Positions 5,558 through 13,771 of a stretch of DNA of 23,471 bases are shown one piece after another. Position numbers and translations under genes: made by a program. The stretch is from the IMG/VR virus record IMGVR_UViG_3300020207_000171, positions 1 through 23,471 of that record, one strand, 5' to 3'. Each line of letters starts with the position of its first letter. Positions within the stretch are counted from its first letter, which is position 1. The notes under the pieces are model-generated. The model worked only from the letters and a program-made list of their open reading frames with translations, searched no databases and was not told the origin of the DNA. The DNA is from a virus.

Positions 5558-6591
5558 AAGCAATAATAACAGGCATTACGGGGCAGGATGGAAGTCACCT
5601 TGCAGACTTACTTCTAGATAAAGGATATGAAGTTATTGGTGTCGCAAGACGTTGCAGTACAGATAACACACAAAGAATAAAACACATCTTACATAACGAC
5701 AGATTCGAATTAGTCGAGGGAGACATCACGGATGCGAGTAGTGTAATTAATATATTCAAAGATAACGAAGATGTTGATGAAGTCTACAATCTAGCGGCAC
5801 AGTCGCATGTAGCAACCTCTTTCAGGCAACCGGCACTCACTTGGGATGTTACCGGAAAAGGCTGCCTAAACCTCTTACAGAGCCTCGTGGACCTAAATAT
5901 GCGTCATGTTAAGTTTTACCAAGCTTCTTCAAGCGAAATGTTCGGAAGCTCTTATGATGTAGATCAAAATGGAGACAAATACCAAAATGAAGACACTAAG
6001 TTCATGCCGCAATCGCCATACGCTATTGCTAAGTGTGCTGCTCATTATGCCGTTAGTTTGTATCGCGGCGGCTATAATTTACATGCTAGCTGCGGTATAT
6101 TGTTTAACCACGAAGGCCCACGCAGGGGCGAAAACTTTGTTACCAAAAAAATAGTAAAATGGGTATCTGATTTCACACGCTGGAAAAGATCTCATGAAAA
6201 TCCAATATTATTCTTTAGCGAAGACTACATAAGCATAAATAACGACAAGTTCCCAAAACTAAGGCTTGGAAATTTACAGTCATATAGAGACTGGGGTTAT
6301 GCAGGAGATTATGTAGAAGCCATGTGGCTAATGCTACAACAGCAATCGCCTGAAGACTATGTAGTCTGTACAGGCAAGACATATACAATATCAGAATTTT
6401 TAAATATTTCATTTAATTACGTAGGTATATCAGAATGGGAAAAATATATAGTTGTAGACCCAAAATTTTATAGACCATCAGAAGTAGACTATTTAAAAGG
6501 AGATTTCTCTAGAGCCAAAAATAAATTGGGCTGGCAGCCCAAGACTAATTTGGAGGGGTTAATAAAACTTATGTTTGATGCAGAACTATAA
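5554..6591 (+). CDS. gmd: GDP-mannose 4,6-dehydratase
   Basis: Converts GDP-D-mannose to GDP-4-keto-6-deoxy-D-mannose, the precursor of GDP-fucose, rhamnose and related sugars. All family marks are present: the NAD(P)-binding GITGQDGSHL (7-16), VARRCSTDN (30-38), the catalytic SSSEMFG (125-131) with S126 and E128, YAIAK with Y156 and K160, the signature GILFNHEGPRRGENFVTKKI (181-200) and RDWGYAGDYVEAMW (245-258). Length (345) is normal for the family. It starts in an ATGA overlap with the glycosyltransferase. No GDP-fucose synthase follows, so the phage product probably feeds a host enzyme or the deoxyhexose is completed by host functions. Confidence 0.93.
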   Translation: MKAIITGITGQDGSHLADLLLDKGYEVIGVARRCSTDNTQRIKHILHNDRFELVEGDITDASSVINIFKDNEDVDEVYNLAAQSHVATSFRQPALTWDVTGKGCLNLLQSLVDLNMRHVKFYQASSSEMFGSSYDVDQNGDKYQNEDTKFMPQSPYAIAKCAAHYAVSLYRGGYNLHASCGILFNHEGPRRGENFVTKKIVKWVSDFTRWKRSHENPILFFSEDYISINNDKFPKLRLGNLQSYRDWGYAGDYVEAMWLMLQQQSPEDYVVCTGKTYTISEFLNISFNYVGISEWEKYIVVDPKFYRPSEVDYLKGDFSRAKNKLGWQPKTNLEGLIKLMFDAEL

Positions 6592-6829
6592 GATTTTTAT
6601 AGACTTCTTCGATGTCTTTCCCGATTTAATGCGTTTTGATTTGTATGAATTTCATTCACCTTTTACCATTCTTTTCCTTGAGGCCTCAGACCCTGATGAT
6701 GCTTGCAATACAGCTATGTTAAGATTAATGAGGTTAATTATGAAACAAGACAATTCTATTTCGACTAGGATAACCTGTAGGAAAATAAGAAGGTTAATTA
6801 GAATAGACAAAGTGTATGCATTATGAAAA
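6578..6829 (+). CDS. Conserved-looking small protein, function unknown (82 aa)
   Basis: This 82-residue protein has an aromatic, hydrophobic first half (FIDFFDVFPDLMRFDLYEF, about residues 7-25), a middle with DPDDACNTAMLRLMRLIMKQ, and a strongly basic end (RITCRKIRRLIRIDK). The layout suggests a small folded domain with a basic helix able to contact nucleic acid, but I cannot name a family. The ATG at 6578 lies inside the end of the dehydratase gene. The stop TGA is at 6824-6826 and overlaps the ATG of the HNH gene at 6823, so both ends are coupled; the true end is 6826. It may serve the nucleases that follow. Confidence 0.55.
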
Positions 6830-7086
6830 GAAATTATACTGATCCAGATTATAAAAAATTCAGAATGTCCGTATTAAATAGAGACAGATTTAAGTGTCAG
6901 ATGCCTAACTGTAAAAGCAGAAAAGATCTTCACGTACACCATATACAAACTTGGTCAAACGCCTCCGCTTTGAGATATGAACCATCAAATGGAATTACGC
7001 TATGTCGCCATTGCCACAAGTCGATAACCGGAAAAGAACCTCACTACGAAAATTTATTTAGAGAGATTATCAATGGCAAAATATAA
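6823..7086 (+). CDS. HNH endonuclease
   Basis: This 87-residue protein is made almost entirely of an HNH fold: a first zinc pair around FKCQMPNC (residues 24-31), the catalytic HVHHIQTW (about 43-50), an Asn in the helix that follows (SNGITLCRHCHK, 64-75) and the second zinc pair CRHC. Free-standing HNH proteins near terminase genes are common in tailed phages, where some stimulate DNA packaging cleavage; others are homing nucleases. The compact single-domain size and coupled position favour a packaging role, but the placement among accessory genes leaves homing open. The start is fixed by an ATGA overlap. Confidence 0.8.
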   Translation: MKRNYTDPDYKKFRMSVLNRDRFKCQMPNCKSRKDLHVHHIQTWSNASALRYEPSNGITLCRHCHKSITGKEPHYENLFREIINGKI

Positions 7087-7576
7087 GCAAGCACCAGACT
7101 TTACTGTTATAAAAGACACCAGAGAGCAAGATGGTTATTACTTCAGCAAGTTTAACACTTGCGCAGGAATGACAGAAAATAAACTAGATACTGGTGATTA
7201 CACAATACAGGGGCTAGAAGACAAAATATGCATAGAAAGAAAAGGCTGCGTTGAAGAGTTAGCTATTAACTTAGGTCAAAAAAAGTATGCTTTTCTTAAT
7301 GAAATAGAAAGAATGAAACCATTTCCCTATAAATATCTAGTACTAGAGTTCTCTCTTGAAGACTTAATCAAGTTTCCTAAAGACACAAGAATACCAGTAA
7401 AGAACAAAGCTTCTCTTAAAATTACTGGTAAATATATGCTAAAATGTTTAATAGAATTTGAGTTATACAATGACGTACACGTACTTTTCTGCGGAGACAA
7501 ACACACAGCATTCCTTGCTGTTAGCAGCATTTTCAAACGAATTAACGAAATGTATACTATCGGGAGAAAGACATAA
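7073..7576 (+). CDS. ERCC4-domain nuclease (XPF/Mus81-like)
   Basis: Probable structure-selective or DNA-repair-type nuclease. The ERCC4 core is visible: VIKDTREQD (12-20), LDTGDYTI (38-45) and CIERKGCVEEL (53-63). The usual motif is GDxnERKx3D; here D42, E55, R56 and K57 are kept, while the last Asp is replaced by Glu (E61). There is no visible helix-hairpin-helix tandem at the C-terminus, so it is a bare nuclease domain of 167 residues. It overlaps the HNH gene by 14 bases and ends one base before the ClpP-like gene. Branch resolution before packaging (the job of T4 gp49) or recombination is a reasonable inference. Confidence 0.75.
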   Translation: MAKYKQAPDFTVIKDTREQDGYYFSKFNTCAGMTENKLDTGDYTIQGLEDKICIERKGCVEELAINLGQKKYAFLNEIERMKPFPYKYLVLEFSLEDLIKFPKDTRIPVKNKASLKITGKYMLKCLIEFELYNDVHVLFCGDKHTAFLAVSSIFKRINEMYTIGRKT

Positions 7577-7577
7577 G

Positions 7578-8222
7578 ATGATCAACAATGATAAAGACAT
7601 TCTCTACGATTTTCACAATCACGGATCTAACATAGACTCTAGGGAAATTTTCTTACATAATTACTATAGCTCTGGAGACGATGAGAACCCCGGCGTTGAA
7701 TACAAAATGTCAAATACATTTATTAAGAATATACGCGCATTAGACATTAAGTCAGACAAGCCAATACTTGTTCATATGCACAGCGTTGGAGGCGAGTGGC
7801 CTGATGGCATGGCTATATACGACGCTATTACTATGTGCAGATCCCATGTTACTATAATAGCTTACGGTCAAGCAGAGTCTATGAGTAGTATCATATTTCA
7901 AGCCGCCGACACAAGGCTTATTACGCCAAATACATATTTCATGTCTCACTATGGCAGCACAAGCGCTGGTGGAGATTATTTAAATGTCCAGAATTGGGTT
8001 AAGTATGAAAAACAGATTTGCGACACCATGCTTGACATATATGCAAACCAATGCTGTAGTGGAAAGTTTTTCATCGAAAAATATGGTAAGGGCGCTGTAA
8101 CAAAGGTAAAGAACTATCTAAGTACAAAACTCAAATCTGGAGACTGGTATATTACTTCTAATGAGGCTGTACACTACGGCTTTGCTGACAAGGTTATTAA
8201 TTCGTGGCAAAATCTAAACTAA
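7578..8222 (+). CDS. ClpP-like serine protease
   Basis: Shows the ClpP/crotonase-type serine peptidase fold. Residues 62-80 (PILVHMHSVGGEWPDGMAI) match the oxyanion-loop strand NSPGG...AG.AI, GQAESMSS (98-105) gives nucleophile Ser101, PNTYFMSHYG (117-126) gives His124, and GDWYITSNEAVHYGFAD (188-204) gives the likely Asp189. Length (214) is typical. In many phages ClpP-like proteins are head maturation proteases encoded between portal and capsid; here the gene lies before the large terminase, and a different prohead protease occupies the usual place. It could process a head protein or act on host proteins. The start at 7578 is preferred to upstream Met codons, which lie in the previous gene. 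Confidence 0.8.
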   Translation: MINNDKDILYDFHNHGSNIDSREIFLHNYYSSGDDENPGVEYKMSNTFIKNIRALDIKSDKPILVHMHSVGGEWPDGMAIYDAITMCRSHVTIIAYGQAESMSSIIFQAADTRLITPNTYFMSHYGSTSAGGDYLNVQNWVKYEKQICDTMLDIYANQCCSGKFFIEKYGKGAVTKVKNYLSTKLKSGDWYITSNEAVHYGFADKVINSWQNLN

Positions 8223-10180
8223 AAACAATTGACGAAGCTTGGCTAGGATTAGAGAGTACTGAAACAGACTTCTTTAATCCAATGTCTATATTGACTGCTT
8301 CAGATGAAGATTTCAACATTAAGCTTGCTTGGCTTATGACTCGACCAGAATATCTTTCATTTATTACTAGAGAAATATTAAATATACAACTTCTTCCATC
8401 CCAATCTTTATTCTTAAAAGAAATATGGAATAGAAAATTCCCAATGCTCATCGCCAGTCGAGGTTTTGGTAAATCATTCATGCTTTCCCTCTACGCAGTA
8501 CTCAGAGCGCTCATATTGCCCCGCAGAAAGGTAGTTGTAGTTGGTGCTGCATTCAGGCAGTCTAAGGTTCTTTTTGAGTACATGGAGACGATATGGCGTA
8601 ATTCGCCAATGCTAAGAGATATATGTGATGGCGATAGTGGTCCACGAAGAGATACTGATAGGTGTACTCTTAGATTAAACGACAGTACAGTAACTTGCTT
8701 ACCTCTTGGTGACGGACAGAAGATTAGAGGACAGAGAGCAAACGATATCATCGCTGATGAATTTGCATCAATACCCAGAGAAATTTTCGAAAACGTCGTT
8801 GCTGGCTTTGCTGCTGTTAGTGCAGATCCAGTTGAGAATGTTAAACGATTAGCTGCCAAAAAGAAAGCGGATGAACTTGGCTTATCAATTTCCCAAGAGG
8901 AAAAAGAGGTTAAAAAAGACAACCAGATTATTTTATCAGGTACTGCTTATTATGACTTTAACCACTTTGCTACATACTGGAAAAAGTGGAAGTCTATAAT
9001 TAAAAGCCGTGGAGATATAGGAAGACTTAGGGAAATATTCGGAGAAGATCCACCAGAGAGTTTTGATTGGACTCAGTATTCAATAATACGAATGCCTTAT
9101 GAGCTTTTACCAAAAGGTTTTATGGATGCAGACCAAGTTGCACGATCTAAGGCCACTGTACATACTGGTATATACCAAATGGAATATGGCGCTTGTTTTA
9201 CCAGAGACAGTCAGGGGTTTTTCAAGAGATCGCTTATTGAGTCCTGTGTCGTTTCGGAAGAAGGATTAATAAAAGACACAAATAACAATCCAATTAATTT
9301 TGAAGCGGCACTTCTTGGCAATAAAGACAGAAAGTATATATTCGGGGTTGACCCTGCATCTGAAGTTGATAATTTTAGCATAGTTGTACTAGAAATTCAT
9401 CCGAGTCATAGAAGGATTGTACACTGCTGGACTACTACTAGATCTGAACACAAAGAGAAGGTTAAACGTGGATATTCTACTGAAACAGACTTTTACGCTT
9501 ACTGCGCTAGGAAAATACGTGACCTTATGAAACTTTTTCCATGCATACACATCGCTATGGATGCCCAAGGCGGTGGCGTAGCAGTTATGGAATCTTTGCA
9601 TGATAACGATAAAATACAAGACGGAGAAGCTGCTATTTGGCCAACAATAGACGACGACAAACCAAAGGACACAGACGACGAAAGAGGGTTACATATTCTT
9701 GAAATGTGCCAGTTCGCCAAGTATGATTGGTTATCTGAATCTAACCACGGAATGAGAAAAGACTTTGAAGATAAAGCTTTGTTGTTTCCTTCTTTCGACT
9801 CACTTACTCTTTCTATGTCAGAGCATGAAGATAATACCAAAGGTAGAATGTTTGACACTATAGAGGAATGCGTTCTAGACATAGAAGAACTCAAAGACGA
9901 ATTATCAATGATTCAAATGACTCAGACGAGCGCAGGTAGAGATAGGTGGGATACGCCAGAAGTTGTTGTTGGAACTGGTAAAAAAAGCAAAATGAGAAAA
10001 GATAGATACTCTGCATTATTAATGGCGAACATGGCCGCAAGAGTTTTACAGAGAACTCCAGATCAGGCTGATTATGAATTTTACGGAGGCTTCGCTACTG
10101 GCGGCTTTAAAGAAAAACCTAAAGAAAATCTTTACACTGCACCAAGCTGGTTTGCTGACTATATGAAAGATGTGTATTAA
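8204..10180 (+). CDS. Terminase large subunit
   Basis: ATP-driven motor and nuclease that packages DNA through the portal. ATPase motifs: Walker A SRGFGKS (85-91), Walker B DIIADEF (181-187, with the catalytic Asp-Glu at 185-186) and the coupling motif SGT (245-247). The RNase H-like nuclease follows, with GVDPASE (381-387, D383), AMDAQGGG (451-458, D453) and RKDRYSALLMA (598-608, D600). Length 658 is at the upper end of the usual range. The start is GTG at 8204, inside the end of the protease gene, with AAGG 10 bases upstream; the next Met is too far in. The neighbour downstream is the portal, as usual. Confidence 0.93.
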   Translation: MAKSKLKTIDEAWLGLESTETDFFNPMSILTASDEDFNIKLAWLMTRPEYLSFITREILNIQLLPSQSLFLKEIWNRKFPMLIASRGFGKSFMLSLYAVLRALILPRRKVVVVGAAFRQSKVLFEYMETIWRNSPMLRDICDGDSGPRRDTDRCTLRLNDSTVTCLPLGDGQKIRGQRANDIIADEFASIPREIFENVVAGFAAVSADPVENVKRLAAKKKADELGLSISQEEKEVKKDNQIILSGTAYYDFNHFATYWKKWKSIIKSRGDIGRLREIFGEDPPESFDWTQYSIIRMPYELLPKGFMDADQVARSKATVHTGIYQMEYGACFTRDSQGFFKRSLIESCVVSEEGLIKDTNNNPINFEAALLGNKDRKYIFGVDPASEVDNFSIVVLEIHPSHRRIVHCWTTTRSEHKEKVKRGYSTETDFYAYCARKIRDLMKLFPCIHIAMDAQGGGVAVMESLHDNDKIQDGEAAIWPTIDDDKPKDTDDERGLHILEMCQFAKYDWLSESNHGMRKDFEDKALLFPSFDSLTLSMSEHEDNTKGRMFDTIEECVLDIEELKDELSMIQMTQTSAGRDRWDTPEVVVGTGKKSKMRKDRYSALLMANMAARVLQRTPDQADYEFYGGFATGGFKEKPKENLYTAPSWFADYMKDVY

Positions 10181-10224
10181 TCTATGAACATTCAGATTAC
10201 CATTCCAATTGAGGCTTAATCAAT

Positions 10225-12255
10225 ATGAATAACGACGAAATGATAACTTGGCAAGACGGTGACGACGCTGGAAAAGCAAGTGCTTTTTCTAAATTTTCTG
10301 ATAATGTTAGTTCATACGCTGGGCTAAGTAAATCACAAGGAAATCATTATAGGCATTTTCTAGACATTGAACCAAATAGATCTGTAAAGCCGGGGTTCAC
10401 TTCTAGAGACTATTACGCATTTCGTCCAGATGAAGCAGTACCTCAACAGCAACGTCGAATAATTAAAATGTGCATGGACGCTTATGATAAAGTAGGTATT
10501 ATTCGCAATATCATTGATTTGATGGGTGATTTTGGTAGTCAGGGTATTCAGATTGTTCATCGAGATAAAAGTGTTGAGAAGTTTTATCAGCAGTGGTTCA
10601 GGAGTGTTAACGGAAAAGAAAGGTCGGAACGTTTTCTTAACAATTTATACAAGACTGGCAATGTGATTATATACAGAAGCTATGCCAACATTACCCCTAA
10701 ATTGAAGGATTATATGAAGGCTTTGGCTAATGATATTAAAGTTGAAGTACCCGAAGCCCCAGCAAATCAAATACCTTGGAGATATAATTTCTTTAGCCCG
10801 CTAACGGTTAAGATGAAAGACGGAAATCTTTCTTTATTTATGGGTCTACAGAACTACACAATTACAACAAACTCCTTTTTCGATAAATTTAAAGCAGGAG
10901 AAATACCAAACCACGTTTTAGAAACGTTACCACCCGCGATTAAGCAAAGCCTTATAAGGGGGGAAAAGGATATACCACTTGATCCAGAGAGACTCAGCAT
11001 TCACTACTACAAAAAAGACGATTGGCGTCAGTGGGCCAACCCGATGATTTACGCAATTCTTGACGACATTGTAATGCTCGAAAAGATGCGTTTAGCTGAT
11101 ATGTCTGCTCTAGATGGCGCGATTTCAAATATTCGTTTATGGACGCTTGGTAACTTAGACCACAAGATTCTACCAAACAAGGCCGCTATTAATAAGCTTC
11201 GTGATATTCTTGCCAGCAATGTTGGCGGGGGTACAATGGAATTAGTTTGGGGTCCAGAGCTGTCATTCAGTGAATCTAATAGCGAAGTATACAAGTTTTT
11301 AGGATCTGAGAAGTATACCTCTGTACTCAATAGCATTTATGCTGGGCTTGGTGTACCACCGACTTTGACGGGTATGGCTAACAATGGTGGCGGGTTTACC
11401 AACAATTTCATTTCCTTAAAAACACTTTTAGAGCGATTACAGTACGGTCGAGATCAGTTGGTCAAGTTCTGGGAAAAAGAACTTGAAATAGTAAGAAAAG
11501 CTATGGGCTTCAGGTATAGGGCGCATATACAGTTCGACCAAATGACACTTTCTGATGAAGCTGCCGAAAAGAATCTATTAATTCAACTTGCTGATCGCGA
11601 CATAATAAGTCAAGAAACACTACTCGAAAGATTTAAAGAAATCCCTCAAATAGAAAATATCAGACTTAAGAGAGAAATGTCTAAACGAGAAACGTCTGGA
11701 CCTCCAAAAGCCAGCCCTTATCACAATCCTAACCATCAGCAAGATTTGGAGAAAATGGATAAACAAGGTCAGATCAATTTAAAACAGGAAAAAGAAAAAC
11801 AAAAAAATACACCAAAACCTAATAGTAATCTTGATATTAAAAATAATGGTCGCCCTCCAAATACTAAAGATACCCGCCCAAGAAAGCAAAGGACAGAAAC
11901 TCCTAAAACCAATCCGGGAGTTGCTGAAATGCTTGTTTGGGCAGACGAAGCTTTCGAAACGGTTTCTGAAAATGTGAATAAGGCATATATTAGCAATAAG
12001 GGCGTAAAAAACCTAAGAAAATTGACGAAATCAGAAGTAATTAAAATTGAACAAATTAAATTAGACATATTTACAAATCTAACGCCGATGAAGTCTGTAG
12101 CATCTGAAGATATTATTAATTCTTTAAGGAGCAATAAGAAGTCGCCAAAAGATTTTATCGACATTTTAAAATCTAAGAATATCAATATTCATGAGATGCC
12201 GATTGATATATATCGAAAAAATGTTATAGCAAATTTCGTGTCTTATACAATGTAA
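10225..12255 (+). CDS. Portal protein
   Basis: Forms the dodecameric DNA entry ring of the head and binds the terminase. The first 480 residues have the look of a portal: a helical early section (about 65-130: QQQRRIIKMCMDAYDKVGII...), a central block (about 250-330), then a GLGVPPTLTG-type segment near residue 375 that is typical of portals, and the following helix up to 430. Beyond residue 488 comes an unusual extension: a Pro/Lys/Asn/Gln-rich linker (about 488-566) and then a small helical domain to the C-terminus (567-676). GAGG lies 10 bases before the ATG. The extension could be an attached head or chaperone domain. Confidence 0.85.
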   Translation: MNNDEMITWQDGDDAGKASAFSKFSDNVSSYAGLSKSQGNHYRHFLDIEPNRSVKPGFTSRDYYAFRPDEAVPQQQRRIIKMCMDAYDKVGIIRNIIDLMGDFGSQGIQIVHRDKSVEKFYQQWFRSVNGKERSERFLNNLYKTGNVIIYRSYANITPKLKDYMKALANDIKVEVPEAPANQIPWRYNFFSPLTVKMKDGNLSLFMGLQNYTITTNSFFDKFKAGEIPNHVLETLPPAIKQSLIRGEKDIPLDPERLSIHYYKKDDWRQWANPMIYAILDDIVMLEKMRLADMSALDGAISNIRLWTLGNLDHKILPNKAAINKLRDILASNVGGGTMELVWGPELSFSESNSEVYKFLGSEKYTSVLNSIYAGLGVPPTLTGMANNGGGFTNNFISLKTLLERLQYGRDQLVKFWEKELEIVRKAMGFRYRAHIQFDQMTLSDEAAEKNLLIQLADRDIISQETLLERFKEIPQIENIRLKREMSKRETSGPPKASPYHNPNHQQDLEKMDKQGQINLKQEKEKQKNTPKPNSNLDIKNNGRPPNTKDTRPRKQRTETPKTNPGVAEMLVWADEAFETVSENVNKAYISNKGVKNLRKLTKSEVIKIEQIKLDIFTNLTPMKSVASEDIINSLRSNKKSPKDFIDILKSKNINIHEMPIDIYRKNVIANFVSYTM

Positions 12256-12274
12256 TCAATTTTATTCGTTTTTT

Positions 12275-12284
12275 TGTGTATACT
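12275..12284 (+). promoter_or_regulatory. Candidate promoter before head genes (TGTGTATACT)
   Basis: A T-run is followed by TGTGTATACT, with the -10-like TATACT at 12279-12284, 18 bases before the protease-scaffold start. No acceptable -35 box is seen. The form resembles 1951-1960 and 15342-15352. It lies in the only sizeable gap between portal and protease-scaffold. Confidence 0.35.
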
Positions 12285-12301
12285 TTTTCATAGAGGCGCA
12301 T

Positions 12302-13771
12302 ATGAAAATATTTAAACAAGAAATACAAGACGGCGTTGCTCCGTTAGTTCAGTCTAACGCGAGTATAGCTTATTGCGTACCCGCAGCTTTACTTGCTTTA
12401 GATACTTCAATTGATGAAGATTCTAACAACAAGTTAAGTATCGCTGTTGATAAAATTAAGGCTGCTAGCGCAAATCCCGAACAGATAGATCTCTACTATA
12501 TTACTTCTGTTCTAGTATCTACTGGCTGGAACAAAAATGACGATGTATTCAATTCGTCAATGACTTGGGCCGCTAGAAATACACCAGAAGACAAACAATT
12601 CAATTTTATGCACAATGAAAACGATATCATTGGGCATATTACTGGAAGCTATGTGGTTGACAAAAACGGAGACCGCATAACAGATGATACTCAGCCGGAT
12701 GATTTTGATATTATCACCGAGGCTGTGTTGTATAACAGCTGGACAGATCCAGAAAATAGACAGCGCATGAATCAAATTATTGCTGAAATTGAAGAAGGCA
12801 AATGGTTTGTTTCTATGGAATGTTTATTCGCTGGATTTGACTATGCTTTATTAGACGAAGATGGTAATGCAAAACTACTTGAACGTAATGAGGGTTCTGC
12901 ATTTTTAACTAAACATTTACGAGCCTATGGTGGTACTGGAGAATACGAAGGCTACAAAATTGGTAGATCATTAAGAGATATTTCTTTTTCTGGCAAAGGT
13001 CTTGTATCCAAGCCAGCTAATCCAAGAAGTGTTATTCTTGATTCTAGCAGAGCTTTCTCTCTAAGTTCTAACTCAACAATTACTACTTTTCCTAAAGGAG
13101 AAAATGACATGTCAGATATTAATCTTTTAGAGAAGCAGCTTTCGGATGTAAAGAGTGAGCTAGCCTCTGCTAAAGAAGAAAACAAAGTTCTTCTAGCTCA
13201 GATTGCCGAAGCAGCTTCAAAAGAAACTCTAGAGTCGATGGCAAAGCTTGAAGCCACCGTTGGTGAACAAGAAGAAGCTATCAAGACTTTAGAAGCTTCA
13301 TTAGCTGAAAAAGAAGCATCCATCACAGAACTTCAAGAATCAATCGCAAAGAGCGAAGAAGAAATGAAGGAAAAGATGGAAGAACTTAAGAAGATGAAGA
13401 AAGAAGAAAATATGCGCAAGCGCATGGCTTCACTTTTAGATTTAGGTCTAGAGGCTGAAGAAGCTGAAGAATCTCTAGCTTCTTACGAAGATCTTGATGA
13501 TGCTACTTTCGAAACCATCTTGGCAGCTATGAACAAGATGAAGAAAAAGGTTGGCGTCAAAAAGGAAGAAGAAGATGAAGAAGCAAGAATGAAGCCAAAA
13601 GCTGAAGAAGTAGCCGATGAAGCTGAAGCTGAAGAAGCCGCCGAAGAAGCGTTGGCAGAAGTCGAAACAACTGAAGCTGCATTAATTGATGCTTCAGACG
13701 ATACAGACGAATTACAGGCCACTAGAGCGAGTGTCGCAGAATGGCTTGAAAGCAACGTACTTAATAAGTGA
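12302..13771 (+). CDS. Prohead protease fused to scaffold
   Basis: Assembles the capsid shell and cuts it during maturation. The N-terminal 250 residues look like a prohead serine protease of the herpesvirus-assemblin type: NFMHNENDIIGHITG (101-115, with putative catalytic His104), WFVSMECLF (168-176, putative nucleophile Ser171) and GLVSKPANPRSVI (233-245). From residue 270 the protein becomes a long Glu/Lys/Ala-rich coiled coil that behaves as scaffold. A very strong internal ribosome site precedes Met270, so a free scaffold is probably also made. GAGG is 5 bases before the ATG. The gene sits between portal and the small head protein, the usual place. Confidence 0.8.
   Translation: MKIFKQEIQDGVAPLVQSNASIAYCVPAALLALDTSIDEDSNNKLSIAVDKIKAASANPEQIDLYYITSVLVSTGWNKNDDVFNSSMTWAARNTPEDKQFNFMHNENDIIGHITGSYVVDKNGDRITDDTQPDDFDIITEAVLYNSWTDPENRQRMNQIIAEIEEGKWFVSMECLFAGFDYALLDEDGNAKLLERNEGSAFLTKHLRAYGGTGEYEGYKIGRSLRDISFSGKGLVSKPANPRSVILDSSRAFSLSSNSTITTFPKGENDMSDINLLEKQLSDVKSELASAKEENKVLLAQIAEAASKETLESMAKLEATVGEQEEAIKTLEASLAEKEASITELQESIAKSEEEMKEKMEELKKMKKEENMRKRMASLLDLGLEAEEAEESLASYEDLDDATFETILAAMNKMKKKVGVKKEEEDEEARMKPKAEEVADEAEAEEAAEEALAEVETTEAALIDASDDTDELQATRASVAEWLESNVLNK
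13094..13100 (+). promoter_or_regulatory. Internal ribosome site for scaffold
   Basis: AAAGGAG lies inside the protease-scaffold gene, 8 bases before an in-frame ATG at 13109. The same AAAGGAG(A) form precedes the small head protein and major capsid protein genes. Within a coding region this is good evidence of a second start. Confidence 0.75.
13109..13771 (+). CDS. Nested capsid scaffold protein (internal start)
   Basis: This is an in-frame 220-residue product starting MSDINLLEKQLSDVKSELAS at residue 270 of the fusion. It is an almost continuous coiled coil rich in Glu, Lys, Ala and Leu, with very acidic stretches after about residue 150, as in phage scaffolds. It would nucleate capsid assembly and be expelled or degraded later, while the fused copy carries the protease into the shell. 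Lambda (C and Nu3) and herpesviruses (assemblin and its overlapping scaffold) use the same plan. Evidence is the strong AAAGGAG site at optimal spacing and the change in character at exactly this residue. Confidence 0.7.
   Translation: MSDINLLEKQLSDVKSELASAKEENKVLLAQIAEAASKETLESMAKLEATVGEQEEAIKTLEASLAEKEASITELQESIAKSEEEMKEKMEELKKMKKEENMRKRMASLLDLGLEAEEAEESLASYEDLDDATFETILAAMNKMKKKVGVKKEEEDEEARMKPKAEEVADEAEAEEAAEEALAEVETTEAALIDASDDTDELQATRASVAEWLESNVLNK

Noticed and set aside
7328-7336. TATAAATA, the T4 late-promoter box.
   Set aside because: It lies inside the ERCC4 nuclease gene, not ahead of a transcription unit, and is expected by chance in AT-rich DNA.
8491-8922. Long open frame antisense to the large terminase (also 9499-9894 on the same strand).
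   Set aside because: Serine- and leucine-rich translation expected from the reverse of a strongly coding gene; no ribosome site and the sense strand has clear catalytic motifs.
10184-10219. Eleven-codon frame (MNIQITIPIEA) between large terminase and portal.
   Set aside because: No ribosome site and too short to judge; its end coincides with the ribosome site of the portal gene.
11769-12185. Hydrophobic frame antisense to the portal C-terminal region.
   Set aside because: The hydrophobic residues are the reverse of Lys/Asn/Glu codons in the sense gene; no start signals.
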